NCBI GenBank assembly: GCA_947496355.1
Contig: CANMCO010000009.1
Span: forward strand, 62,001-126,000
Length of the DNA stretch: 64,000 bases
From: an uncultured Aquimarina sp.
Lineage (GTDB): Bacteria; Bacteroidota; Bacteroidia; Flavobacteriales; Flavobacteriaceae
Direction of reading: 5' to 3'
Within the stretch, counting starts at the first letter, position 1, and every line of letters starts with the position of its first letter. The notes under the pieces are model-generated. The model saw only the letters and a program-made list of their open reading frames with translations. It was not told the origin of the DNA and ran no database searches. Shown here one piece after another: positions 19,875-28,702 of this stretch. A program made the position numbers and the translations under genes.

Positions 19875-19901
19875 AAAGGGCTGTCATATGACAACCCTTT
19901 T
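19875..19901 (-). terminator. Intrinsic terminator after the OmpA-like lipoprotein gene
   Basis: On the reverse strand AAAGGGTTGTCA pairs with TGACAGCCCTTT and is followed by a run of T. It sits 25 bases after the lipoprotein gene stop. Confidence 0.85.
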
Positions 19902-19925
19902 TCATTTGGTAAAAACCAATATATT

Positions 19926-20792
19926 TTAGTTTCCTCCTTGAGAAGCTTTTTTCATTCCGTCTTCGATCATATTATAAAACTGGTCAAGTTTTGGTAATAC
20001 AACGATTCTCGTACGTCTGTTTTTAGCTTTATTAGCAGCAGAGCTGTTATCAGCAACTGGTACATAATAACTTCTACCAGCAGCAGTCATACGCTTTGGA
20101 TCTACTTTGAATTCATTTTGTAATACTCTAACTACTGAAGTAGCTCGCTTTACACTAAGATCCCAGTTATCCAAAAGAACTTTATTCTTAATTGGCACAT
20201 TATCTGTATGTCCTTCAACCAAGAACTCGATATCAGGCTTATCATTAACTACTTTTGCTACTTTACCTAACACTTCTTTAGCTCTTGCAGAAACATTGTA
20301 GCTACCACTCTTGAAAAGAAGTTTGTCAGATATAGATACATAAACCACACCTTTTTCTACATTGATTTCGATATCTTCGTCAGCAAGGTTTCCTAAAGCT
20401 CCTTTAAGGCTAGTTACCAATGCTAATGTCACAGAATCTTTTTTAGTGATAGCATCTTGCATTGTTCTTATTTGTAAATCTTTCTCTTTTATACTTTCAA
20501 GAGATTTTTCAAGATTTTCAGCTTCCTTAGTAGATAGAGTGGCAAGATTACCAACATTATTTAATAATGCCGAATTCTGATTTTTAAGATTTGATACTTG
20601 ATCTTGTAGAACTTTTAATTGTGAAGTAGAGCTAGCTTTTTCTTCAAGGCAGCTATTTAATTTAACTGATGCTGTATTTAAAAGGTCTTCAGTTTCTTTG
20701 TGCTTGGCTTCTAGTTCAGAAAATTTCTTCTGTGAAACACATGAAGATAATAATACTGCCATAGAGGCTCCAATAATCATTACTTTTTTCAT
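19926..20792 (-). CDS. OmpA family lipoprotein
   Basis: 288 residues from the ATG at 20792, which gives MKKVMIIGASMAVLLSSC, a lipoprotein signal with Cys18. A longer reading 14 codons upstream would bury the signal and is rejected. A coiled-coil region follows (~25-130, many Glu/Lys/Leu), then an OmpA-like domain with VEGHTDNVPIKNK and NRRTRIVVLPKL. It likely spans from the outer membrane to peptidoglycan. Envelope integrity is the probable role. Confidence 0.9.
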   Translation of the reverse strand: MKKVMIIGASMAVLLSSCVSQKKFSELEAKHKETEDLLNTASVKLNSCLEEKASSTSQLKVLQDQVSNLKNQNSALLNNVGNLATLSTKEAENLEKSLESIKEKDLQIRTMQDAITKKDSVTLALVTSLKGALGNLADEDIEINVEKGVVYVSISDKLLFKSGSYNVSARAKEVLGKVAKVVNDKPDIEFLVEGHTDNVPIKNKVLLDNWDLSVKRATSVVRVLQNEFKVDPKRMTAAGRSYYVPVADNSSAANKAKNRRTRIVVLPKLDQFYNMIEDGMKKASQGGN

Positions 20793-20890
20793 TAGAAAAT
20801 CTGTTTTTAGTCTTGTTCTGGTTATATAACTCAAAATTATTAAAAATGTGACGTAATACTAAGCTGTTAACATTAATTTATTATATAACC

Positions 20891-21883
20891 TTATAATTGA
20901 TTGAAATGGTTACGTTTTAAAATAAAATACTGCCATACAACGGAAAAAATGGAATAATATTTCCCCTTATGTAAAAGTTTTTTTCGTTTTTTTATAAAAG
21001 TGTTAAAATTGCCGTAAAAGCTGTAGTGCGCGTGAAGTATTGAAATGAAATGAGAAAATTTCCCCGCCATCAAAAATTTCACACCTGCCAGACCATCCAA
21101 AATCATCCTTATAAAGATGATAAGAAATAAATTCCCTTTGGGTACATTTTTAACAAGAAGAAATAGGTTATTTCTGAAGTTAAGATATGTTTTTTTCGGA
21201 TTCATTGTGTCCAGGGTTGCGCCACCCAAATGATAGATTGTTGATGTACCAACATACAATATTTTGTACCCATAATTCTGAATACGCCAACACAGATCAA
21301 TTTCTTCCTGATGGGCAAAGAAATCTTCATCTAGTTTTCCAACTTCTTCAAATACTCGTTTTCTTATGAATAAACAAGCTCCGCTGGCCCAAAATATTGA
21401 GGTTGTATCATTGTATTGCCCGGTATCTTCTTCAAGCGTATCAAAAATCCTTCCTCTACAATAGGGATACCCAAATTTATCTATAAATCCTCCTGCAGCT
21501 CCTGCATATTCAAAGTAATTCTTTTTCTTATAATCTAATATTTTTGGTTGGATTGCTGCGATATCACTAGATTCTCTAAAAGCGTTGATGATTGGTATAA
21601 GCCAATTTTCTGTAACCTCTACATCACTATTTAGCAAACAATAGATATCCGAGTCGATTTTAGAAAGAGCATCGTTGTATCCCTTGGCATAACCGCCATT
21701 TTCAGTATTTTGAACTATTTTTATCTCTGGGAAATGAGACTTTACAAAACTAACAGAATCATCTGTAGAAGCATTATCTGCTACATATACAGTTGCTTCT
21801 TTTGAATACTTTATTACAGAAGGTAAAAACTGTTCTAGTAAAGACCTTCCATTCCAATTTAATATAACTACTGCGATATTCAC
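20891..21883 (-). CDS. Family 2 glycosyltransferase
   Basis: About 330 residues from a GTG start that gives VNIAVVILNWNGRSLLEQFL, the normal N-terminus of this family; a TTG 13 codons upstream overlaps the previous gene. GT-A signatures: YVADNASTDDSV, YCLLNSDVEV (DxD-like), FWASGACLFIRKRVFEEVG, and HQEEIDLCWR (ED motif). A C-terminal segment includes one hydrophobic helix (GNLFLIIFIRMIL). Related to rhamnosyltransferases of cell-surface polysaccharide synthesis; sugar not predictable. Confidence 0.87.
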   Translation of the reverse strand: MNIAVVILNWNGRSLLEQFLPSVIKYSKEATVYVADNASTDDSVSFVKSHFPEIKIVQNTENGGYAKGYNDALSKIDSDIYCLLNSDVEVTENWLIPIINAFRESSDIAAIQPKILDYKKKNYFEYAGAAGGFIDKFGYPYCRGRIFDTLEEDTGQYNDTTSIFWASGACLFIRKRVFEEVGKLDEDFFAHQEEIDLCWRIQNYGYKILYVGTSTIYHLGGATLDTMNPKKTYLNFRNNLFLLVKNVPKGNLFLIIFIRMILDGLAGVKFLMAGKFSHFISILHAHYSFYGNFNTFIKKRKKLLHKGKYYSIFSVVWQYFILKRNHFNQL

Positions 21884-21902
21884 GGGTGCAAAGTAATGAG
21901 TT

Positions 21903-22349
21903 TTATTCTTTATAATCCGCAATATCCTTTAGAAAAGTATACCGCTTGTCATTATAATTCATCTGACAATAATAATGATTCATTCCATTAGTGATCATTA
22001 AATACTCTGAATCTAGTGCAAGATTATATCTTGCAATTTGGTCAAAAACATCCTGCGTAATCTTCACACTGTGTGATTTGCATTCTACAATCAGAAAAAT
22101 ACTTCCATCAGGATTAAATATGATAATATCATATCGTTTACTCAGATCATTAACTTTGATTAGCTTTTCTACATTGATCAAACTTTCTGGATATCCTTTT
22201 TCCTCAATAAGAAATTCTACGGTATGTTGTCGTACCCATTCCTCTGGGGTGAGAATGATAAATTTTTTACGAATTCTGTCAAAAATGGAAATTTTATTTT
22301 CGCTACTTTTGAACCGAAACTGATATGCGGGAAAGTTTAGTTTTTGCAT
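21903..22349 (-). CDS. HsdR N-terminal-like (PD-(D/E)XK nuclease-fold) small protein
   Basis: 148 residues from ATG 22349. It matches the type I restriction enzyme R-subunit N-terminal domain: RYDIIIFNPDG ... FLIVECKSH, where the Asp and Glu-x-Lys form the nuclease triad. There is no helicase part and no HsdM/HsdS nearby, so it is a standalone single-domain protein commonly seen in Bacteroidota next to the pol III delta gene. Nuclease activity is possible but unproven. Confidence 0.82.
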   Translation of the reverse strand: MQKLNFPAYQFRFKSSENKISIFDRIRKKFIILTPEEWVRQHTVEFLIEEKGYPESLINVEKLIKVNDLSKRYDIIIFNPDGSIFLIVECKSHSVKITQDVFDQIARYNLALDSEYLMITNGMNHYYCQMNYNDKRYTFLKDIADYKE

Positions 22350-22390
22350 TAACAATTTTTATTACACACAAATTTGATGATTTTTTCTGA

Positions 22391-23395
22391 ATGGACGAAG
22401 TAAAACAGATTGTAACCGATATAAGAAATGGTATTATCAAACCGATCTATTTTTTGATGGGAGAAGAACCATACTATATTGACAGAATTTCAGAGTTTAT
22501 TGATAAAAATGTACTGGCAGAAGAAGAAAAGGGATTTAATCAAATGGTACTTTATGGGCGTGATGTTACAATAGAAGATATTGTTTCTAATGCCAAACGT
22601 TTTCCAATGATGGCAGAGCGTCAGGTTGTTATAGTCAAGGAAGCTCAGGATTTATCCAGAACTATCGAAAAATTGGCTGATTATGTAGAAAATCCACAAC
22701 CATCAACGGTTTTGGTTGTTTGTTATAAGTATAAGAAGATCGATAAACGCAAAAAACTATATAAAGTAGTTGCTAAAAACGGTGTCATTTTTGAAGGCAA
22801 AAAACTTTATGAAAATCAGGTTTCGGATTGGATTAGAAGAGTACTGGCTGGTGCAAAGTATAATATTGAACCCAAAGCGGCTCAAATGTTAGTAGAGTTT
22901 TTAGGTACAGATCTTAGCAAAATTAATAACGAGTTAGAAAAACTTAAATTGATAATTCCTGAGGGATCTCAAATAACCGCTGATCAAATAGAGGAAAATA
23001 TAGGAATTAGTAAAGAGTTCAATAATTTCGAGCTTCGCAAGGCTATTGGTTCTAGAAATGTGATTAAGGCTCACAGAATAATTAACTATTTTGCTCAAAA
23101 CCCAAAAGATAACCCATTGGTGGTTACTATTTCTTTACTATACAGTTTTTTCTCTCAGGTACTGCAATATCATGGATTATCAGATAAATCGCAGCGCAAT
23201 GTAGCTAGCGCATTAAAAATCAATCCTTATTTTGTAAAAGATTATTCTGAAGCGGCCCACAACTTCCCCATGAAAAAAGTAAGTAGGATAATAGCTTTAC
23301 TTCGTGATGCGGATGTAAAAAGTAAAGGAGTAGGAGCGGCAAATCTACCTCAAGGAGATATTCTAAAAGAACTTTTAGTAAAAGTTATGACGTAA
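22391..23395 (+). CDS. holA: DNA polymerase III delta subunit
   Basis: 334 residues with the delta-subunit layout. Near the start is PIYFLMGEEPYYIDRISEFI, then VVIVKEAQDL, VLVVCYKYKKIDKRKKLYK, and the helical domain FLGTDLSKINNELEKL. By family it opens the sliding clamp as part of the clamp loader. Divergent from the HsdR-N gene with only 41 bases between starts. Confidence 0.92.
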   Translation: MDEVKQIVTDIRNGIIKPIYFLMGEEPYYIDRISEFIDKNVLAEEEKGFNQMVLYGRDVTIEDIVSNAKRFPMMAERQVVIVKEAQDLSRTIEKLADYVENPQPSTVLVVCYKYKKIDKRKKLYKVVAKNGVIFEGKKLYENQVSDWIRRVLAGAKYNIEPKAAQMLVEFLGTDLSKINNELEKLKLIIPEGSQITADQIEENIGISKEFNNFELRKAIGSRNVIKAHRIINYFAQNPKDNPLVVTISLLYSFFSQVLQYHGLSDKSQRNVASALKINPYFVKDYSEAAHNFPMKKVSRIIALLRDADVKSKGVGAANLPQGDILKELLVKVMT

Positions 23396-23458
23396 TGGTC
23401 GTTTTTTATTAGCATTAGTTTAACTAGTATTGTGGTAGAACAATGTTATTTTTAAATC

Positions 23459-24805
23459 ATGCGATTTTTTAGTTTCTTCAGCCGTAATATTTTCCCCATT
23501 TTATTAGTGAATTTTATAGGAATACTTGGATATAGTATTGTAATTCCTATTTTGATATTTATTGTTATTGATTTAGGCGGAAATGGATTTATTTATGGTA
23601 TTCTAGGGGCAATGTACCCTTTCTTTCAGCTTATAGGAGCACCTATTCTTGGAAAAATGTCTGATCGTATTGGACGAAAAAAAATATTGATCGTTAGTCA
23701 AGCAGGAACATTTATAGCCTGGTTGTTGTTTCTGTTGGCTTTTATACTTCCTAAAACTACATTATGGTCTTCGGATTCAGAATTTACAGGGAATTATATA
23801 ATGACACTTCCACTACTATTACTTTTTGTTGCCAGAATTTTTGATGGTTTTACAGGAGGAAATGTTTCGGTGGCCAATGCTTATCTGTCTGATGTTTCTA
23901 CAGATGATAACCGTGATAAGAATTTTGGAATGATGGGAGCCTCTACAAGTCTTGGATTTGTTCTTGGGCCTGCTGTTGCCGGAATATTGGCGTCTACTTT
24001 TTTAGGAGAAGCATTACCGATTATATTGGCAGCAGTCATATCCTTGATTGCAATTTTTGTAATTACTATAAAATTACCAGAAAGTAACCCGTGCGTTGTA
24101 GATACGGGTAATCTGGGGTTTAGATCTTTCAGACGATTTTTTCAAGTAGAGCATAAGGAGTGTTATACAGGCGATGGTGAAGGTGGTGATAATTCTAATT
24201 CTTTTTGGAAAATCTTGAAACTAGAAAATATTCCGTTACTGTATACAGTATATTTCCTCACGTTTTTGGCATTTAGTCTTTTTTATGCCGGGTTACCAAT
24301 TTACGCTTCTACCATTTTAGAATGGTCACCAACAGAACTTGGTGTATTTTTAGCGTACTCAAGTATTATTATGATTCTGGTTCAAGGACCATTGTTATCA
24401 TACCTTTCTGGAAAGGTGTCTAATATATTTTGTATTGCAATTGGTTCTATATTGCTGTCATTAAGCTTTTACTTCCTATCTATCTCAGATATAGTTGTTC
24501 TGTATTTGGCCAACACATTATTATCTCTGGGAAATGGTTTAATGTGGCCAAGCTTTTTATCTCTATTATCTAAAACTGGAAATCCCCAAATGCAGGGCGC
24601 TATTCAGGGATATGGCAATAGCATGGGAAGCTTTGCAAGTATTTTTGGATTAATTCTAGGAGGCGTACTTTTTGAAAGTATCCAAATGACGGTATTTATG
24701 ATCGGGTCAGGAATATTTTTACTTATTTTTTTACTAGTAATCATAAACCATTTCAAGACCAAAAAAGCAGCGCAACAAGAAAAACCTATAGTAAAGCCAG
24801 TATAA
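23459..24805 (+). CDS. MFS transporter, TetA/multidrug type
   Basis: 448 residues with about 12 membrane helices. The loop between helices 2 and 3 has GKMSDRIGRKK, the A-motif of major facilitator proteins, and FVARIFDGFTGGNVSVANAY follows, as in tetracycline/proton antiporter relatives. An unusual cytoplasmic loop near residues 210-245 contains HKECYTGDGEGGDNSNS, likely an insertion between halves. Probable drug or metabolite exporter; substrate unknown. It ends one base before the convergent SDR gene. Confidence 0.88.
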   Translation: MRFFSFFSRNIFPILLVNFIGILGYSIVIPILIFIVIDLGGNGFIYGILGAMYPFFQLIGAPILGKMSDRIGRKKILIVSQAGTFIAWLLFLLAFILPKTTLWSSDSEFTGNYIMTLPLLLLFVARIFDGFTGGNVSVANAYLSDVSTDDNRDKNFGMMGASTSLGFVLGPAVAGILASTFLGEALPIILAAVISLIAIFVITIKLPESNPCVVDTGNLGFRSFRRFFQVEHKECYTGDGEGGDNSNSFWKILKLENIPLLYTVYFLTFLAFSLFYAGLPIYASTILEWSPTELGVFLAYSSIIMILVQGPLLSYLSGKVSNIFCIAIGSILLSLSFYFLSISDIVVLYLANTLLSLGNGLMWPSFLSLLSKTGNPQMQGAIQGYGNSMGSFASIFGLILGGVLFESIQMTVFMIGSGIFLLIFLLVIINHFKTKKAAQQEKPIVKPV

Positions 24806-25534
24806 TTATACTTTTGGGTTTGTTGCGAAAACTGTCGCCTCTGTAATAAATCCTCTATCATCCATTTCTAAAAGACTGCTTATGGTGTGTGCTATTTCTT
24901 CCCCTCGCAGTTTGGTTTGTTGTTCGGCTTCGGTATACTGTTTCTCATTATGATTAGTATCTACACGGTTATCTGCGAAACTGGTCATCACTTCACTTGG
25001 ATTTACTTGCATTACCCGTATGTTATGAGGACGCAATTCATTTCTCCAGCTTTCTGTCATACCTCGCAATGCAAATTTGGTTGCTACATAGGGCGAAGCT
25101 GTTGGAGATCCTTTTAATGAAGACGTAGAACCAATATTAATAATATTACCATATTCTTGCGATACAAAATGCTTTGCTGATTCTTTAGCACATAGTGTCG
25201 CACCTAGGATATTTGTTTTAAACTGATCTGTGAATTTATCAGCTTCAATGTCAATAAGCTTTGATATATATCCATATCCCGCATTATTTACTAATACGTT
25301 AAGGCCGTCCATTTTTTGTGTAGCTTGATGCACCATTTCTTTTACTTGATTTTCTTTGGTTACATCGGCTTTTATGTAATTTATACCCAATTCATTTGCA
25401 GTAGCTTGAAGTGTAGCTTCATTTCGACCTGAAATAACCACCTGTGCACCTTTTTCTTTTAGAAGTTTAGCGGTAGCTTTTCCAATTCCAGAATTACCTC
25501 CGGTAATCAATACTTTTGCGTCTTTAATATTCAT
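24806..25534 (-). CDS. Short-chain dehydrogenase/reductase
   Basis: 242 residues. NAD(P)-binding TGGNSGIGKA at residues ~11-20, NNAG near 86-89, Ser in NIGSTSSLKG, and catalytic YVATK (Tyr149, Lys153). Classical SDR enzymes reduce or oxidise small alcohols or ketones; the substrate is not evident. Its stop lies back to back with that of the MFS gene, with no room for a separate terminator. Confidence 0.93.
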   Translation of the reverse strand: MNIKDAKVLITGGNSGIGKATAKLLKEKGAQVVISGRNEATLQATANELGINYIKADVTKENQVKEMVHQATQKMDGLNVLVNNAGYGYISKLIDIEADKFTDQFKTNILGATLCAKESAKHFVSQEYGNIINIGSTSSLKGSPTASPYVATKFALRGMTESWRNELRPHNIRVMQVNPSEVMTSFADNRVDTNHNEKQYTEAEQQTKLRGEEIAHTISSLLEMDDRGFITEATVFATNPKV

Positions 25535-25611
25535 GATTGTGTGCAGTTTTTAAGTTGAATATCAAAAGTACAGTTTGAATTCTAAATCTTTTGTTAAGCC
25601 GAAATATAATT

Positions 25612-26067
25612 CTAGGGAATCGGGAGATAGGAATAATCCTTTACTTCGGTCATTACAAAAGAACTCTGTACTTTAGAAATATTTTCTAGAGAAGCCAATT
25701 TATTTGAAAGAAAATCCTGGTACCTTTCCATATCTTCGGCAAAGATCTTAATAAGATAATCAAACATACCTGCTACGTGATAACATTCTACCACTTCGGG
25801 AAATTGTTGAATATCTTTCTCAAACTTTTTCAGATAATCTGTTTGATGTTGATTTAATGTGACATTACAAAACACCATCAATTGCAATCCAATCTTCTTT
25901 CTATCCAAAATTGCTTTATACGATTTTATATGTCCATCACGCTCCAATTTCTTCACACGCTCAAATATTGGGGTAGTCGTTAGGTTTAATCGTTCTGCAA
26001 TCTCTTTAATGGTAATTTTTCCATCTTTTTGAAGTAATAATAGTATTGATCGATCAATTTTATCCAT
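25612..26067 (-). CDS. Lrp/AsnC family regulator
   Basis: 151 residues. N-terminal HTH (GKITIKEIAERLNLTTTPIF) and a C-terminal RAM/AsnC sensor domain (VVECYHVAGMFDYLIKIFAED). It is divergent from the PLP-lyase gene with 134 bases between them, containing several TTAAT-rich dyads. By analogy with MdeR/MdeA of Pseudomonas it may control that enzyme in response to an amino acid (inference). Confidence 0.93.
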   Translation of the reverse strand: MDKIDRSILLLLQKDGKITIKEIAERLNLTTTPIFERVKKLERDGHIKSYKAILDRKKIGLQLMVFCNVTLNQHQTDYLKKFEKDIQQFPEVVECYHVAGMFDYLIKIFAEDMERYQDFLSNKLASLENISKVQSSFVMTEVKDYSYLPIP

Positions 26068-26201
26068 AATATTTTTCTATAAAATCTTTAGTTACAAATG
26101 TAATATAGAATAATATTCTAATTATATTTTAATTATATTAATTTAATTCTAAAAATATATCAATTTATGGTTTTTAATTCTTTTACAGGTATTTTTATAA
26201 C

Positions 26202-27485
26202 ATGAAAAATCACGACTTTAATCCAGAAAGCTTAATGATGACTTATGGTTACAAACCCGAGTTGTCTGAAGGGGCTATAAAATGCCCTATATTTCAAACA
26301 TCGACCTTTGTTTTTAAAACAGCCGAAGAAGGAAAAGCCTTTTTTGAGTTGGCATATGGTCTACGAGAAAAATCTCCTAAAGAAGAATTAGGGCTTATTT
26401 ATAGTAGAATCAATAATCCAAATCTTGAGATCCTAGAAAATCGTCTTTGTCTTTGGGATAAAGCAGATGATTGCGCTGTTTTTGAAAGTGGAATGTCTGC
26501 TATAAGTACAGTGTTGTTAGAGTTTCTTAAACCTGGAGATTTATTGGTTTATAGTAATCCGTTATACGGAGGTACAGATCATTTTATTCATCACTTTTTG
26601 AACAAAATTGGTGTGCATACAATAGGAGTAATGCCAGATCATAGCATGGACGAAGTTGTTCAAATGATTAAAGATTCTGGGAAAGCAGATAAATTAGCCC
26701 TGATTTTTATGGAAACTCCTGCTAATCCAACCAATGATATTGTTGATATTGAGAAATTTAGTAAGATAGCAAAGCAGTTTAGTACCGAAGAAAGAAAAGC
26801 TCTGGTAGCTGTAGATAATACTTATATGGGCCCTTTATGGCAACACCCACTACAATGCGGTGCGGATTTGGTATTATATTCTGCAACAAAATATATAGGT
26901 GGCCATAGTGATTTAATTGCAGGAGCAGTTTTGGGTAATGCAGAATTAATGTTGAGAGTAAAGACATTACGTACCTTTTTGGGTAATATGGTAAGTCCAC
27001 ATACGGCTTGGTTACTGCTTAGGAGCTTAGAAACCTTAAAAGTGCGTATGGATCAACAAACTCAAAATGCACAAGTTATTGCTGATTATCTTAATAATCA
27101 TCCAAAGGTGGAAAATGTATATTATTTAGGATTATTAAAAGAAGAAAGTGAAGCATATACGACCTATAAAAAACAATGTTCTGCTCCAGGAGCAATGGTC
27201 TCTTTTGATATCGTGGAAGGAGAGAAAGAAGCGTTTATGTTTTTAAATAGCTTAAAGCTAATGAAACTTGCCGTAAGTTTAGGAGGAACAGAAAGTCTGG
27301 CAGAACATCCTAAGACGATGACGCATGCAGGAGTTGATGAAGTACAGATGAAACAAATGAATATTACTGATCGTTTGATAAGATTATCCATAGGAGTAGA
27401 GTATTCTAAAGATCTAATATGGGATTTGGAGCAAGCTCTTGAAAAAGTAGAGGTTGATTCAGCATTAGAGCTGACAACTGCATAA
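26202..27485 (+). CDS. Cys/Met metabolism PLP-dependent enzyme (cystathionine gamma-synthase/methionine gamma-lyase family)
   Basis: 427 residues. The PLP lysine is in SATKYIGGHSD (~residue 231), after CPIFQTSTFVF, YSRINNPN, FESGMSAIST and AVDNTYMGPLWQHPL. This family carries out gamma-elimination or replacement on sulfur amino acids. The divergent Lrp-type regulator favours a catabolic role such as methionine gamma-lyase, but the exact reaction cannot be fixed from sequence. Confidence 0.88.
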   Translation: MKNHDFNPESLMMTYGYKPELSEGAIKCPIFQTSTFVFKTAEEGKAFFELAYGLREKSPKEELGLIYSRINNPNLEILENRLCLWDKADDCAVFESGMSAISTVLLEFLKPGDLLVYSNPLYGGTDHFIHHFLNKIGVHTIGVMPDHSMDEVVQMIKDSGKADKLALIFMETPANPTNDIVDIEKFSKIAKQFSTEERKALVAVDNTYMGPLWQHPLQCGADLVLYSATKYIGGHSDLIAGAVLGNAELMLRVKTLRTFLGNMVSPHTAWLLLRSLETLKVRMDQQTQNAQVIADYLNNHPKVENVYYLGLLKEESEAYTTYKKQCSAPGAMVSFDIVEGEKEAFMFLNSLKLMKLAVSLGGTESLAEHPKTMTHAGVDEVQMKQMNITDRLIRLSIGVEYSKDLIWDLEQALEKVEVDSALELTTA

Positions 27486-27503
27486 AAACTTTTGTTTTAT
27501 ACA

Positions 27504-27543
27504 AGAAAAGCATGGTTGATTTTTTTTCAGCTGTGCTTTTTTT
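27504..27543 (+). terminator. Terminator after the PLP enzyme gene
   Basis: AAAAGCA...TGCTTTT stem extended through G-U pairs (AGCATGGTTGA with TCAGCTGTGCT), loop of T, then a T-run. It lies 20 bases after the stop. Confidence 0.7.
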
Positions 27544-27709
27544 GGTTTGATTTATTGCCAATTTATCGAAATTTCTTTCTGTAATAAGGGTGGGGGGTAT
27601 TAACTAAGCAAAATGGGGCTTTTTCCCCATTGCGCGGTATTGGTCATCAAAGTATCTTTACATCATAATTATTAAACGAATTTATTAATCATTTTTACAC
27701 ATAGAAATC

Positions 27710-27796
27710 ATGAATTTATTTGGTATCAATTTTCGCTTTATTTTAGAATTTGTAAAAGAACTTCCAGGAGCTAGTAGTCATGCTATACATAGATAA
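27710..27796 (+). CDS. 28-residue micropeptide, copy 1
   Basis: A 28-codon ORF beginning MNLFGINFRFILEFVKELP and ending ASSHAIHR. The evidence for coding is a second ORF 113 bases downstream with the same length and an identical C-terminus, in which several codons differ only synonymously (cat/cac, gct/gcc). The N-terminal 18 residues are an amphipathic hydrophobic helix and the tail is polar. No ribosome-site consensus is expected in this phylum. Function unknown: a membrane-active or signalling peptide is possible. Confidence 0.6.
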   Translation: MNLFGINFRFILEFVKELPGASSHAIHR

Positions 27797-27805
27797 AGGT
27801 GATCA

Positions 27806-27839
27806 TTATGAAATATACGTAGCGATACGTATTTCATAA
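27806..27839. repeat. Stem-loop between the two micropeptide ORFs
   Basis: TTATGAAATA(TA)CGT pairs with ACGTATTTCATAA. No T-run follows, so it is not a classic terminator; it may be an RNA structure between the twin ORFs. Confidence 0.5.
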
Positions 27840-27909
27840 GATTTAAAAAGAAATTATTTTTATACTAAATAAATTACAAGCCAATTGTTGAATTTTACAC
27901 AAAACTATT

Positions 27910-27996
27910 ATGAAACTATTTCGCGTTAATTTCAAGTTTATCAGAGAATTTTTAATTGAACTTCCAAAGGCGAGTAGTCACGCCATACATAGATAA
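27910..27996 (+). CDS. 28-residue micropeptide, copy 2
   Basis: Paralogue of the ORF at 27710. It begins MKLFRVNFKFIREFLIELP and ends ASSHAIHR: 18 of 28 residues are the same, and most others are conservative (I/V, R/K, V/L). The eight-residue tail is invariant at protein level but not at DNA level, the pattern of selection on a peptide. Both ORFs are preceded by the shared stretch TTTTACACA. Confidence 0.6.
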   Translation: MKLFRVNFKFIREFLIELPKASSHAIHR

Positions 27997-28109
27997 TAAA
28001 AACATTAATATATTTTTATCCGAGCATTATTTTTGGGGAAATTTAATCAGTAAGGGAAAAATAGAAAATCCGTATTTGTAAAAAGTACGGATTTTTAATT
28101 TTTAGAGGC

Positions 28110-28562
28110 CTATTCTTTATTACCAGCCATATCTTCTGGTTTTACTCTTTTTGCTTTAAAGGTTTTGAATAGAAAACTCTTATATGCTCTTATATAACAT
28201 ATATCTTTATCATCATTATCGATCCAAACTTTTACGGTATAGGTTTTACCACTGTCTGCATTGTATATTGTACCTCCTGATAGTTCACCATCTTTAAACT
28301 TAAGCTTATTTAAGATGTTCATTCCTAATAAAGGACGATTTTGAAGCTCTTTTACCGGGTTTTTATTATCTAAACCGTTGAAGTTAGATAAAGGTTTCTC
28401 TGCTCGTTTGTGGATTTTTCCATAAAAAGTATTAGCATCTTCATAAATCTCAATAATTGAGCCTCCGGTGATTTCCCATTTTCCAATATAGGTGTCTGAA
28501 GTGATATTAGAGGACACAAAAAGCGATGATATTGTAAAAAAGAGGATAAATTTCATTAACAT
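28110..28562 (-). CDS. DUF2147 family secreted protein
   Basis: 150 residues (148 if the second ATG is used). An N-terminal signal peptide (~1-20) precedes a lipocalin-like DUF2147 domain: IGKWEITGGSIIEIYEDANTFYGKI, PLLGMNIL, DGELSGGTIYNADSGKTY, and LFKTFKAKRV at the end. The family is widespread and uncharacterised. It stands alone. Confidence 0.82.
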   Translation of the reverse strand: MLMKFILFFTISSLFVSSNITSDTYIGKWEITGGSIIEIYEDANTFYGKIHKRAEKPLSNFNGLDNKNPVKELQNRPLLGMNILNKLKFKDGELSGGTIYNADSGKTYTVKVWIDNDDKDICYIRAYKSFLFKTFKAKRVKPEDMAGNKE

Positions 28563-28632
28563 AAATTTATCAATAATATTAAATTAATGTCAAAGAAACT
28601 ATAAAATGATTCATTATAATTTTTCAATATAG

Positions 28633-28671
28633 GAATAAAAAGGCCTCAAAGGTTATAAAACCCTTGAGGCC
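28633..28671 (-). terminator. Terminator after fumarase
   Basis: On the reverse strand GGCCTCAA ... TTGAGGCC is followed by TTTTTATTCC, about 30 bases after the fumarase stop. Confidence 0.85.
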
Positions 28672-28702
28672 CGGTATAATAAAATAATAGTTTTTCTGAC
28701 TC

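Noticed and set aside
21903..22349. A restriction-modification system
   Set aside because: Only an HsdR N-terminal-like domain is present; no methylase, specificity or helicase gene lies nearby.
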